DNA from: Parvibaculaceae bacterium
GTDB taxonomy: Bacteria; Pseudomonadota; Alphaproteobacteria; Parvibaculales; Parvibaculaceae
Reading direction: 5' to 3'
Assembly (NCBI GenBank): GCA_019636015.1
Contig: JAHBYJ010000001.1
Coordinates: 1 to 64,000 of the forward strand
DNA: 64,000 bases
The notes under the pieces were generated by a model. That model was not told the origin of the DNA. It made no database searches and saw nothing but the letters and a program-made list of their open reading frames with translations. Shown here piece by piece: positions 21,571-30,919 of the stretch; position 1 is the first letter of the stretch; each line of letters begins with the position of its first letter. The position numbers and the translations under genes are program-made.

Positions 21571-23016
21571 TCAGCTCCGGTAATCCGCATTGATGCGGAT
21601 ATATTCGTAGGTGAGATCGCAGGTCCAGACCGTGGCCGACGCCTTGCCGACGCCGACATCGACCTCAATGCCGATATCGGACCCCTTCATGTGTTTCGCG
21701 ACCGGGGTTTCGTCATAGCCCGGCACCGCCATGCCGCTCTTTGCGACATCGACGCCGCCAATGCGGATGGCGAGCTTGTCGCGATCCGCCGCCTCGCCCG
21801 ACTTGCCGACCGCCATGACGATCCGGCCCCAATTCGCATCCTCGCCCGCGATCGCGGTTTTCACGAGCGGCGAATTGGCGATGGCCATGCCGATGCGCCG
21901 TGCCGCCTGATGGCTCTGCGCGCCCGACACCGCGATGCGGATGAACTTCGTCGCGCCCTCGCCATCCTTCACGACCTGGTGCGCCAGATCGAGCATCAGA
22001 TCGTCGAAAGCGGCGCGGAATTCGCGCAGCCGCGGATCGCTCGCGCGGGTGACCGGAGCCTCGTCCTTCATGGCGGCGCCCGTCGCAAAGACGAGCACGC
22101 TGTCGGATGTCGATGTGTCGCTGTCGACCGTGATGGCGTTGAAACTGTCGCGGACGCTGAGCAGCAGCAGCGTCTGCAGGATTTTTGCGGGGATTGCCGC
22201 ATCGGTGAAGATGAAGACGAGCATGGTCGCAAGGTCGGGTGCGATCATGCCCGAGCCCTTGGCGATGCCGTTGATCGTGACTTCCGCGCCGCCCACCTTG
22301 ACCTTGCGCGTTGCAAGCTTCGGATAGGTGTCGGTCGTCATGATGGCGCGCGCGGCATCGCTCCAGTTGTCCTCGGAGGCGGAGGCGAGCGCAGTCTCGA
22401 TGCCTTTCACCACAGGTTCGGGGTCCATCGGCTGGCCGATCACGCCGGTCGAGGCGATGAACACATCCTTCTGGCGGCAATTGCCGCCCTGCGCGGCGGC
22501 CGCCGCCGTCGCCTTGACGGTTGCCACGCCCGCCTTGCCGGTAAAGGCGTTGGAATTACCCGAATTGACGACGAGCATGCGGCCCTCGCCGCCTTCGGCG
22601 AGGCTGTTGCGGCACCATTCGACGGGTGCGGAAGCGGTCTTCGACGTCGTGAAGACGCCGGCGGGCTGCGTGCCTTCCGCCATTCTGGCGACGAGAAGAT
22701 CCGTCCGGCCCTTGTACTTGATGCCCGCCTCGGCAGTGCCGAGCAGAACGCCGCCGACGGGCGGCAGCTTCGCATAGGTCTTCGGCGCGAGCGGCGAAAC
22801 CTTGGGCGCGGCCTTCTTCACCGGCTTCTTTGCTGCCTTGCGGCTCGCTTTCGCCGGCGCCGCTGCCTTCGGAGCGGCGGCAACGGGCTTCTTCGCCTTC
22901 GCGACCTTGCGCTTTGCGCGGCTCTGCTTCGCCTTGCTATGCGGCTTCGCCTTGGCCTTGCCGCTGACCTTGCGCTTCGGCTTCACCGAAACTTTCGCAC
23001 TCTTCCTGACCGCCAT
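21571..23016 (-). CDS. argJ: bifunctional glutamate N-acetyltransferase/amino-acid acetyltransferase ArgJ with Lys/Ala-rich N-terminal tail
   Basis: A 481-residue ArgJ of the arginine pathway, which moves acetyl from N-acetylornithine to glutamate. The self-cleavage site that makes the alpha and beta chains is visible: KGSGMIAPDLA then T264, the nucleophile. The family normally begins near VSPLAPKTY, here residue 75; before it are about 73 residues made nearly only of Lys, Ala, Arg, Pro, Ser and Val, like a histone H1 tail. ATG at 23016 is the only Met in the tail; a GTG within it (KPVKKAAP) is an alternative start that would remove most of it. The gene lies 31 bases after the parvulin gene. 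Confidence 0.93.
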   Translation of the reverse strand: MAVRKSAKVSVKPKRKVSGKAKAKPHSKAKQSRAKRKVAKAKKPVAAAPKAAAPAKASRKAAKKPVKKAAPKVSPLAPKTYAKLPPVGGVLLGTAEAGIKYKGRTDLLVARMAEGTQPAGVFTTSKTASAPVEWCRNSLAEGGEGRMLVVNSGNSNAFTGKAGVATVKATAAAAAQGGNCRQKDVFIASTGVIGQPMDPEPVVKGIETALASASEDNWSDAARAIMTTDTYPKLATRKVKVGGAEVTINGIAKGSGMIAPDLATMLVFIFTDAAIPAKILQTLLLLSVRDSFNAITVDSDTSTSDSVLVFATGAAMKDEAPVTRASDPRLREFRAAFDDLMLDLAHQVVKDGEGATKFIRIAVSGAQSHQAARRIGMAIANSPLVKTAIAGEDANWGRIVMAVGKSGEAADRDKLAIRIGGVDVAKSGMAVPGYDETPVAKHMKGSDIGIEVDVGVGKASATVWTCDLTYEYIRINADYRS

Positions 23017-23047
23017 ACGCCGCTCCGCCTGCCACCCGTTCCGATGA

Positions 23048-23911
23048 TTATTCCTGCGGCACGATCTGCGGACGTCCGCCCGACGGTGCTGCTTCGCCGA
23101 CGCCGATAATCTCGATCTTTGCGTCCTTGCGCAAACTTTCCATGAGCTTCTGCCCCTCCTCGCGGGCGAGCAGGCGGAAGATGTCTTCCTCCGCTTCCTC
23201 GAAGCTCGGTTTCTCCATTTCCCGGAAAGCGATCACCTCGATCAGATGCCAGCCGAAAGGCGACTGGACCGGGGCAGAGATATCGCCCGGCTTCATCGAG
23301 AAGACCGCATTCGCGAAGGGCTCGACCATGTCTTCCTTGCTGAACCAGCCGAGATCGCCGCCATCGGCGCCGCTGCCATCCTTCGAATGCTCGTTGGCGG
23401 CTTCCTCGAAGCTCTTGCCGCCTGCGATCTCGGCGGCGATCTTCGCCGCCTGTTCCCGCGTATCGACCAGGATGTGACGCGCATGCGCCTCCTGCTCGGG
23501 CGGCGCGGATGCAATATTCTTGTCATACCAGGCGCGGACGGATTCATCGCTCACCCGGTCCTGCATGAGCTGAACCCAGTAGAAGTCGCGCAGGGCCTTC
23601 TCGTTGAAATATTCCTGACGCCGCTTCACCGCCGGATCGTCGCCCGCATTCTGCTTCTCGGCGGCAAGCGCCACGATCCGCCGGTCGATCAGGTGCCCGA
23701 GCAGGAACTGGAACCGGGCATTGGGCTCGAGCCGGGCCAGCGCCGCGCTCAACTCCTCATCCGCGAATGAGAGGTCCGAATAGCGGATCGGCGTGCCGTC
23801 GACGGTCGCGACGACTTCATCGGCAACCTCCTCCTGGGCGGCGGCGCCCCCTGCCCCGAGAAGCGGCATGGCCAGCGCCAGAACGGCGAAAAGGCGGGCG
23901 GGCAAGGGCAT
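23048..23911 (-). CDS. exported peptidylprolyl isomerase, PpiC/parvulin type
   Basis: A 287-residue periplasmic foldase. A signal peptide (MPLPARLFAVLALAMPLLG to about AAAQ) is followed by a SurA/PrsA-like helical part and a parvulin domain starting at HARHILVDT and including GGDLGWFSKEDMV and SPFGWHLIEV. It catalyses cis-trans isomerisation at prolines in exported proteins. The start at 23911 follows AAGGAAGGATC. It diverges from secA, whose product exports such substrates, and may head an operon with argJ, mutT and flp. Confidence 0.93.
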   Translation of the reverse strand: MPLPARLFAVLALAMPLLGAGGAAAQEEVADEVVATVDGTPIRYSDLSFADEELSAALARLEPNARFQFLLGHLIDRRIVALAAEKQNAGDDPAVKRRQEYFNEKALRDFYWVQLMQDRVSDESVRAWYDKNIASAPPEQEAHARHILVDTREQAAKIAAEIAGGKSFEEAANEHSKDGSGADGGDLGWFSKEDMVEPFANAVFSMKPGDISAPVQSPFGWHLIEVIAFREMEKPSFEEAEEDIFRLLAREEGQKLMESLRKDAKIEIIGVGEAAPSGGRPQIVPQE

Positions 23912-24139
23912 GGGACGATCCTTCCTTTTGAAACCAGAAGCAGGCAGCGGCCAAATGCCGCCATGGGCTTTGCAAACGGCCCGAGACAACCGGCACGAAG
24001 CGGCGGAATTTGGGCGGGCCATAATGGCGAGCGCCCGGGAGCCACACAAGCGCCACAGAGCGGGCCTACCAGAGCGGAAATGGACGAAATCCGGCTGTTT
24101 CGCTCGGCTCTGCAGGCCTTGCGGGGCCGCCCCGTTCGA

Positions 24140-24168
24140 TTGACAAGCATGGGTCGCCCCCTTACATC
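24140..24168 (+). promoter_or_regulatory. promoter of secA
   Basis: TTGACA (24140-24145), 17 bases, then TACATC (24163-24168). The -35 is perfect and the spacing ideal; the -10 is only moderate. Start of transcription would be near 24175, about 24 bases before the secA ATG. Confidence 0.55.
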
Positions 24169-24198
24169 GGAGGCGCACCGCAAGAGGAATTTGACCTG

Positions 24199-26919
24199 AT
24201 GGCAGGCTTTGGCGCGCTCGCCAAGCGTCTTTTCGGCTCCTCCAACGACCGGAAGATCAAGGCATACAAGGCCCGCGTCGACGCGATCAACGCGCTCGAA
24301 GCGGATATGGCCTCCCTTAGCGACGAGGCCCTGAAGGCAAAGACCGTCGAGTTCCGCGCCCGGCTCGCGGGCGGAACCACGCTCGACGAACTCCTGCCCG
24401 AGGCCTTCGCCGCCGTCCGGGAAGCGGCCAAGCGCGCGCTCGGCCAGCGCCATTACGATGTCCAGCTCATCGGCGGCATGGTGCTCCACGAGGGCAATAT
24501 CTCGGAAATGAAGACCGGCGAAGGCAAGACGCTGGTCTCTACGCTTGCCGCCTATCTGAACGCGCTGCCCGGCAAGGGCGTCCATATCGTCACGGTGAAC
24601 GACTATCTGGCGAAGCGCGACGCGGAATGGATGGGCCAGGTGCATCGCTTCCTCGGCCTCGAGGTGGGCGTCATCCTGCATGGGCTCGACGACAACCAGC
24701 GCCGCGAGGCTTATGCCGCCGACATTACCTATGCGACGAACAACGAGCTCGGCTTCGACTATCTGCGCGACAATATGAAGTATCAGCTGGCCGCTATGGT
24801 CCAGCGCGGTCATCACTTCGCCATCGTGGACGAAGTGGACTCGATCCTGATCGACGAGGCGCGCACGCCGCTCATCATTTCGGGCCCGCTCGACGACAAG
24901 TCGGACCTCTATCTTTCGATCGACGACGTGATTCCGCTGATCCGCGACGAGGACTACGAACTCGACGAGAAGCAGCGCACGGTGAACCTCACCGAAGACG
25001 GCAATGAGCGCATCGAGCAGATTCTGAGGGAGCGCGGCATCCTCGCGGAAGGCAGCCTTTACGATATCGAGAACATCTCGATCGTTCATCATGTGAACAA
25101 TGCGCTCAGGGCCCACAAGCTCTTCCAGAAGGACAAGGACTACATCGTCAAGGCCGGAAAGGTCGTCATCATCGACGAGTTCACCGGCCGCATGATGGAG
25201 GGCCGCCGCTATTCCGACGGCTTGCACCAGGCGCTCGAAGCCAAGGAGCGCGTGCAGATTCAGCCGGAGAACCAGACGCTCGCCTCCATCACCTTCCAGA
25301 ACTACTTCCGCATGTACGAGAAGCTCTCGGGCATGACCGGCACGGCGCTGACGGAAGCGACGGAATTCGGCGACATCTACGGCCTCGAGGTGATCGAAAT
25401 CCCGACCAACAAGCCGGTCGCTCGCGTGGACGAAGACGACGAGGTCTACCGCACCGCGCGCGAGAAATACGAGGCGATGATCGTCGAGATCGAGGAGTGC
25501 GAGAAGCGCGGCCAGCCCGTTCTCGTCGGCACAACCTCGATCGAGAAATCCGAAACGCTCTCCGAACTTCTGAAAAAGAAGAAGGTGAAGCACAAGGTGC
25601 TGAACGCGCGCTACCACGAGCAGGAAGCGCATATCGTGGCGCAGGCGGGCGTTCCCGGCGCCGTCACCATCGCCACCAACATGGCGGGCCGCGGCACTGA
25701 CATCCAGCTCGGCGGCAATCTCGAAATGCGCATCGCCGACGAGACGGCGGGCATCGAGGACCCGGCGGCGCTCGCCCGCAAGACGGAAGAAATCCACGCC
25801 GATGTCGAGGCGAAGAAGGCCGAAGCGCTGGCCGCCGGCGGCCTCTACGTGATCGGCACCGAGCGGCATGAAAGCCGCCGCATCGACAACCAGCTTCGCG
25901 GCCGCTCGGGCCGTCAGGGCGATCCCGGCCGTTCGAAATTCTACCTTTCTCTCGAAGACGACCTGATGCGCATCTTCGGCACCGACCGCATGGACGGCAT
26001 GCTGCAGAAGCTCGGCCTCGAGGAAGGCGAAGCCATCGTCCACCCCTGGATCAACAAGGCGCTCGAAAAGGCGCAGCAGAAGGTGGAAGCGCGGAACTAC
26101 GACATCCGCAAGAACCTGCTGAAATTCGACAATGTGATGAACGACCAGCGCCGCGCGATCTTCGAGCAGCGCATCGAACTGATGCGCGCCGAAGATGTGT
26201 CGGAGACGGTGGACGACATGCGCAACCAGGTCATCGACGATCTGGTGGCAAAGCACGTTCCAGAAAAGGCCTATGCCGAGCAGTGGGACCTCGCGGGCCT
26301 CAAGGAAGAAGTGCAGAAGACGCTCGACCTCGACCTCCCCATCCTCGAATGGGGCGAGGAAGAGGGCATCGCCGACGAGGAAATCCGCGAGCGCATCCGC
26401 TCCGCTTCCGACCGCTACATGGCGGCCAAGGCGGCGCAGGTCGGACCCGATCTCATGCGCCAGGTCGAGAAGGCGGTGCTTCTCCAGACGCTCGACCATC
26501 ATTGGCGCGACCACCTGCTGATGCTCGATCATCTGCGCCAGGCGGTGGGGCTGCGCGGCTATGCACAGCGCGATCCGCTCAACGAGTACAAGTCCGAAGC
26601 CTTCGAGCTGTTTGAAAGCCTGCTCGCCCGTCTCCGCGAGGACGTGTCGCGCCAGCTCTCGGTCGCCCAGTTCGTCACGCGCGAACAGGCGCCGCGGCTC
26701 GAGGACGAACGGCTGCCGGAAATGCATGCCCATCACACCGACCCCTTGACGGGCGAGGACGAGATGGCCGATGGCGAAACGCTTCAGCGCACGGTGCGCA
26801 ACGATCCGGGCATAGCCGTGGATCCGAACGATCCGCGCACCTGGGGCAAGGTCTCGCGCAATGCACCCTGCCCCTGCGGCTCGGGCAAGAAGTTCAAGCA
26901 TTGCCACGGCGCGATCTGA
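24199..26919 (+). CDS. secA: preprotein translocase ATPase subunit SecA
   Basis: A 906-residue motor that pushes preproteins through SecYEG. Walker A GEGKT is at residues 107-111, the DEAD-like DEVD box follows in [18 protein letters not shown]2 carries [16 protein letters not shown] and [11 protein letters not shown], and the C-terminal zinc site that contacts SecB and lipids is [14 protein letters not shown]. The start ATG follows AAGAGGAA. It is transcribed alone and ended by a strong terminator. Confidence 0.98.
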   Translation: MAGFGALAKRLFGSSNDRKIKAYKARVDAINALEADMASLSDEALKAKTVEFRARLAGGTTLDELLPEAFAAVREAAKRALGQRHYDVQLIGGMVLHEGNISEMKTGEGKTLVSTLAAYLNALPGKGVHIVTVNDYLAKRDAEWMGQVHRFLGLEVGVILHGLDDNQRREAYAADITYATNNELGFDYLRDNMKYQLAAMVQRGHHFAIVDEVDSILIDEARTPLIISGPLDDKSDLYLSIDDVIPLIRDEDYELDEKQRTVNLTEDGNERIEQILRERGILAEGSLYDIENISIVHHVNNALRAHKLFQKDKDYIVKAGKVVIIDEFTGRMMEGRRYSDGLHQALEAKERVQIQPENQTLASITFQNYFRMYEKLSGMTGTALTEATEFGDIYGLEVIEIPTNKPVARVDEDDEVYRTAREKYEAMIVEIEECEKRGQPVLVGTTSIEKSETLSELLKKKKVKHKVLNARYHEQEAHIVAQAGVPGAVTIATNMAGRGTDIQLGGNLEMRIADETAGIEDPAALARKTEEIHADVEAKKAEALAAGGLYVIGTERHESRRIDNQLRGRSGRQGDPGRSKFYLSLEDDLMRIFGTDRMDGMLQKLGLEEGEAIVHPWINKALEKAQQKVEARNYDIRKNLLKFDNVMNDQRRAIFEQRIELMRAEDVSETVDDMRNQVIDDLVAKHVPEKAYAEQWDLAGLKEEVQKTLDLDLPILEWGEEEGIADEEIRERIRSASDRYMAAKAAQVGPDLMRQVEKAVLLQTLDHHWRDHLLMLDHLRQAVGLRGYAQRDPLNEYKSEAFELFESLLARLREDVSRQLSVAQFVTREQAPRLEDERLPEMHAHHTDPLTGEDEMADGETLQRTVRNDPGIAVDPNDPRTWGKVSRNAPCPCGSGKKFKHCHGAI

Positions 26920-26938
26920 CCGCCCGACGGGCAGAATA

Positions 26939-26974
26939 AAAAGAGCCGCACTTTCGGGTGCGGCTCTTTTCTTT
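26939..26974 (+). terminator. intrinsic terminator of secA (bidirectional)
   Basis: A perfect 13-bp stem, AAAAGAGCCGCAC with GTGCGGCTCTTTT, closes a 6-base loop and is followed by more T residues. The A-rich left arm gives a T-run on the other strand too, so it may also end the convergent MFS gene, which stops at 26990. Confidence 0.93.
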
Positions 26975-26989
26975 TGTGCAACGTGAATG

Positions 26990-28354
26990 TCAGGCCCTGT
27001 GCCCTGCCGAACCCGCCTTCTTCAAATGATGGCCGGCGAGGAAGTAATGCGCCGCCGCCCAGACATTCAGCATCGCCGTGCCGAACAGCGCCCAGCGCAG
27101 CGACTGATTGCCCATGCCGAGCGTGTAGTTGAAGAAGTCGGACAGGATGCCGACGAATTGCGGGCCGAAGCCGAGGCCGATGATGTTGATGATGAAGAGC
27201 ATCACGGCGGAAGCAAGCGCGCGCTTCGCAGGCGGCGTCAATGTCTGGATCATCGCGAAGGACGGCCCGAGATAGAAGGCGCCGAGAAAAGCCATCGGGA
27301 TATAGATGACCCACAGGATCGAGACGCCGTGATTGCCGATATAGAAGGCCGGCCAGTTATCCGTCAGGTAGAAGGCCACGATGAAAGGCACCACCGCAAT
27401 CTTCGCCCAGGCGACGACCCATGTGTTCCAGCGCACATCTCTTGCGGCGAGCTTGTCGGTCAACCGCCCGCCGAAATAGGCGCCGAGGCCGCCGATGATG
27501 CCGACCATGATGGCGAGATAGGTCGAGACTTCGCCGATCGACATGCCATGCGTGCGGATCAGGAAGGCCGGCCCCCACATGACGCCGCCATAGCCGACGA
27601 AGGAGGTGATGGTGACGCCGATCACGACATGGCGCGCCGCCGCCGTGCGCCAGAGATGGCTGAAGCCTTCTTTCACGATCACCCGGCCGGTGCGGAAATT
27701 GAGCGGCGTGTCGTGCTTTTCGGGCGCGATGCCGTCGGCACCGCCCCGCGGCGGCTCGACCAGCGTATAGCGCACGATGAGCGCGAGGATGAGGCCCGGC
27801 AGACCCACCACGAAGAAGGCGGCGCGCCAGCCATACCAGACCGCGACCCAGCCGCCGACAAGGAAACCGATCATCACGCCGAAATAGACGCCGAGCGAAT
27901 AGATCGCCATGGCGCTGGCGCGCTCTTCCGGCGCATACATGTCGGCGATCATGGAATGCGACGGCGGGCTCGACCCCGCCTCGCCGATGCCGACACCGAT
28001 GCGCGCAAGCGCAAGCTGCCAGAAATTCTGTGCGAGACCGCAAACGGCGGTCATGCCGCTCCAGATCGCGATCGCCCAGGCGATGATGTTGCGCCGGTTG
28101 CCGCGGTCGGCGACGAGCGCGATCGGAATGCCGAGCGTCGCATAGAAGATCGCAAAGGCGATGCCGGAAAGAAAACCGAGCTGCGTGTCGGTCAGCAGGA
28201 GATCCGCTTTCACGGGCTCCAGGAGGATACCCATGATGTTGCGATCCACATGGCTCGACGTATAGCCGAGTACGAGGATCGTCAGCGCATATCGCCTGTA
28301 TGCCGGTGACAGGGTTCCCGGCACCCCGTCTTTTGCCGCCGCTGCTTCGGCCAT
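26990..28354 (-). CDS. MFS transporter, spinster-like
   Basis: A 454-residue carrier with 12 hydrophobic segments. Family marks include the first-helix SHVDRNIMG motif, the loop 2-3 motif A-like ADRGNRRNII, and GEAGSSPPSHSMIAD in helix 4, typical of the spinster-like group common in aromatic- and steroid-degrading bacteria. The substrate is unknown. The start at 28354 (MAEAAAAKDG) was preferred to the ATG at 28372 because GAGGGGAAACG lies just upstream. It diverges from the epoxide hydrolase operon 143 bases away. Confidence 0.88.
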   Translation of the reverse strand: MAEAAAAKDGVPGTLSPAYRRYALTILVLGYTSSHVDRNIMGILLEPVKADLLLTDTQLGFLSGIAFAIFYATLGIPIALVADRGNRRNIIAWAIAIWSGMTAVCGLAQNFWQLALARIGVGIGEAGSSPPSHSMIADMYAPEERASAMAIYSLGVYFGVMIGFLVGGWVAVWYGWRAAFFVVGLPGLILALIVRYTLVEPPRGGADGIAPEKHDTPLNFRTGRVIVKEGFSHLWRTAAARHVVIGVTITSFVGYGGVMWGPAFLIRTHGMSIGEVSTYLAIMVGIIGGLGAYFGGRLTDKLAARDVRWNTWVVAWAKIAVVPFIVAFYLTDNWPAFYIGNHGVSILWVIYIPMAFLGAFYLGPSFAMIQTLTPPAKRALASAVMLFIINIIGLGFGPQFVGILSDFFNYTLGMGNQSLRWALFGTAMLNVWAAAHYFLAGHHLKKAGSAGHRA

Positions 28355-28497
28355 TCGTTTCCCCTCTCGCATTTGTATTTGTTTTTTCAGACTCTAGAGA
28401 CGCCCGCGGATGCCCGCAATCTCCCGGGTTTGCTTGCGGCGCGGCATTCCCCTGCCATAATCCCCGGCAACGATAAGCCCCACAGGGAGAGGCCCAG

Positions 28498-29688
28498 ATG
28501 TCCGCCACGAAACCGACGCCCTTCAGCATCGATATTCCGCAAGGGAAACTTGACGCCATTCTCGCCAAGGTCCGCGCTTACGAATGGGGCGACATGCCCG
28601 AGATTGCGCCGGGCGGCGACCGCTGGGCCTATGGCGCCGACATGGACTACATGAAGGAGCTGTGCGCCTGGTGGGCGGATAAATTCGACTGGCGCGCGGC
28701 AGAGAAGAAGCTCAACGCCCTTCCGCAGTTCCACGCCGAGGTGGACGGCCAGAAGATTCACTTCATTCATGTGAAGGGCTCGGGCGCCAATCCGGAAAAC
28801 CTCATCCTGACACATGGCTGGCCGGGATCGGTCTTCGAATTCTACGGCGTCATCGAGCGCCTTGCCCATCCCGAGAAGTTCGGCGGCAAGGCGGAGGACG
28901 GCGTGAACGTCGTCGCGCCATCGCTTCCGGGCTATGCCTTCTCCGGCAAACCGAAAAAACCTCTCGGCCCGAAAGCGACGGCGGCGCTCTGGGACAAGCT
29001 CATGCGCGATGTGCTCGGCTATGGCACCTACATCGCGCAGGGCGGCGACTGGGGCTCGGTCGTCTCCGGCTGGCTTGCCTATAATCACTCCACCGCCAAG
29101 GGCGGCGGCTGCAAGGCCGTGCATCTCAACATGTGGGGCGTTCGCCCGTCGGTCCTTCCGGAGACGGAGGAAGAGCAGAAATGGGCGGCAGGCGCCGCCA
29201 TGACGTTCGAACTCGAAAGCGCCTATCTGCGTCTGCAGATGACGAAACCGCAGACGCTCTCCTACGCCATGATGGACAGCCCCGTCGGCGCCGCCGCCTG
29301 GATCACGGAAAAATTCCACGGCTGGTCCGACCGGCGCGGCAAGGACGGCAAGGAGCACATCGAGAATGCCTTCACCAAGGAGCAGCTCCTCACCAACATC
29401 ATGATCTATCTGGTGACCGATACATTCGGCACGGCGACCTGGTTCTATCGCGGCATGTTCGAGGAAGGCGGCACCAACATGGCGCCGGGAACGAAGGTCG
29501 AGATTCCCACCGGCATCGCGAACTTTCCGAAGGAGTTTCTCGTCTTCCCGCCGCGCAGCATGGTGGAGAAGGGATACAACATCGTCCGCTGGACCGACTT
29601 CGAGCGCGGCGGCCATTTTGCCGCCCTCGAGACCGGCGAAGTCTTCGCCAACGAGGTTCTCGCCTTCGTCAACCAGGTGAAAGGCTGA
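28498..29688 (+). CDS. epoxide hydrolase (EHN domain, alpha/beta fold), first of a tandem pair
   Basis: A 396-residue enzyme of the microsomal epoxide hydrolase type. The N-terminal EHN domain spans about 1-110, the oxyanion motif HGWPG is at 106-110, the nucleophile D184 lies in QGGDWGS, and the catalytic H373 in ERGGHFAALE. It should open epoxides to diols by way of an ester on D184. No signal peptide or membrane anchor is seen, unlike mammalian mEH. The next gene, seven bases on, encodes a paralog. The substrate is unknown. Confidence 0.9.
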   Translation: MSATKPTPFSIDIPQGKLDAILAKVRAYEWGDMPEIAPGGDRWAYGADMDYMKELCAWWADKFDWRAAEKKLNALPQFHAEVDGQKIHFIHVKGSGANPENLILTHGWPGSVFEFYGVIERLAHPEKFGGKAEDGVNVVAPSLPGYAFSGKPKKPLGPKATAALWDKLMRDVLGYGTYIAQGGDWGSVVSGWLAYNHSTAKGGGCKAVHLNMWGVRPSVLPETEEEQKWAAGAAMTFELESAYLRLQMTKPQTLSYAMMDSPVGAAAWITEKFHGWSDRRGKDGKEHIENAFTKEQLLTNIMIYLVTDTFGTATWFYRGMFEEGGTNMAPGTKVEIPTGIANFPKEFLVFPPRSMVEKGYNIVRWTDFERGGHFAALETGEVFANEVLAFVNQVKG

Positions 29689-29695
29689 GCGCGCC

Positions 29696-30919
29696 ATGAC
29701 CCATCGTATCGTCCCCGCCGATCCTTTTTCCATCCGCGTTTCGGATGGCGAGATCGACGATCTGAAGCGCCGCCTGGGAGCCACGCGTTTCCCGAACGAA
29801 CCGCTCGGCAATGAACATTGGGACTACGGCACGAACCTCTCCTATATGGAGCGTCTGGTCGAGTATTGGCGCGACGATTTCGACTGGCGCGCGCAGGAAG
29901 AGAAGCTCAACCGCTTTCCGCAATATCGCGCGACGCTGACGGATGACGAGGGCGAGGATCACACGATCCACTTCATCTATGAGCGCGGCTCGGGCGACAA
30001 TCCCGTTCCGCTCATCCTCACGCATGGCTGGCCCTCCACCTTCCGCGAATTTCTCGATGTGGTGGACCCGCTCGCTCATCCGGAAAAATACGGCAAGCAA
30101 GGTCCGGCCTTCGATGTGATCGTGCCGTCCCTCATCGGCTACGGTTTCTCGTCGCTGCCGCGGATTCCCATCGGCCCGTCGAAAATTGCCGATCTCTGGC
30201 ACCGCCTGATGACGGAAGTGCTCGGCTATGACCGCTATGCGGCGGAAGCGGGCGACTGGGGCAGCTTCGTCACCTCGCGCCTCGCCCTCCAGCATGCCGA
30301 CAGCCTGATGGGCATTCACCTCACCATGCTGCCGCTCCGGCCCCACCTCAAGCATGAGAGCCAGCAGCCGGTGAGCGAGGAGGAGGGCCACTGGATCGCG
30401 AAAATGCAGAAATGGTGGAGGCAGGAGGAGGGCTACCGCTCCATCCAGTCGACAAAGCCCATGGCCCTTGCCTTCGCGGTGACGGACAGCCCGGCCGGCC
30501 TCGCGGGCTGGCTGGCGGACAAATATTACCGCCTCGGCGACACCGACAAGACCGACACCATGGAAGGCATGATCGCGCGCTTTCCCTTCGATACGATACT
30601 CACGCAGTTCTCCATCTACTGGTTCACCGGCACGATCAATTCCGCGAACACGCTTTACAAGGCAGGTCCCGCCGAGGGCTCGGCGCTTCTCAAGCCCGGC
30701 GAAAGGGTGAGGGTGCCAACCGCCTATTCCGAATATCCCATCGACACGCTGCCCGACACGCCGCGCAGCTGGGCGGAACGAAGTTACGATATCGTGCGTT
30801 GGCGCATGATGGACCGTGGCGGGCATTTTGCGGCAATGGAGGAGCCCGAGCTCTTTGCCGACGATGTGCGCGATGCGTTCCGCGATATGGGGATCACCTC
30901 CGGAACGGCGGGTAAATGA
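29696..30919 (+). CDS. epoxide hydrolase (EHN domain), second of a tandem pair
   Basis: A 407-residue paralog of the preceding protein with the same layout: EHN domain, HGWPS at 110-114, nucleophile D187 in EAGDWGS, and H377 in DRGGHFAAMEEPEL. The two share motifs and many blocks but differ through most of the cap region, so they likely have different substrates rather than being a recent copy. Its stop overlaps the start of the SLC13 gene by four bases (ATGA). Confidence 0.9.
   Translation: MTHRIVPADPFSIRVSDGEIDDLKRRLGATRFPNEPLGNEHWDYGTNLSYMERLVEYWRDDFDWRAQEEKLNRFPQYRATLTDDEGEDHTIHFIYERGSGDNPVPLILTHGWPSTFREFLDVVDPLAHPEKYGKQGPAFDVIVPSLIGYGFSSLPRIPIGPSKIADLWHRLMTEVLGYDRYAAEAGDWGSFVTSRLALQHADSLMGIHLTMLPLRPHLKHESQQPVSEEEGHWIAKMQKWWRQEEGYRSIQSTKPMALAFAVTDSPAGLAGWLADKYYRLGDTDKTDTMEGMIARFPFDTILTQFSIYWFTGTINSANTLYKAGPAEGSALLKPGERVRVPTAYSEYPIDTLPDTPRSWAERSYDIVRWRMMDRGGHFAAMEEPELFADDVRDAFRDMGITSGTAGK

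Noticed and set aside
23749..26907. A 1052-codon minus-strand frame opposite secA
   Set aside because: Antisense to secA. It only looks long because it joins the out-of-frame end of the parvulin gene.
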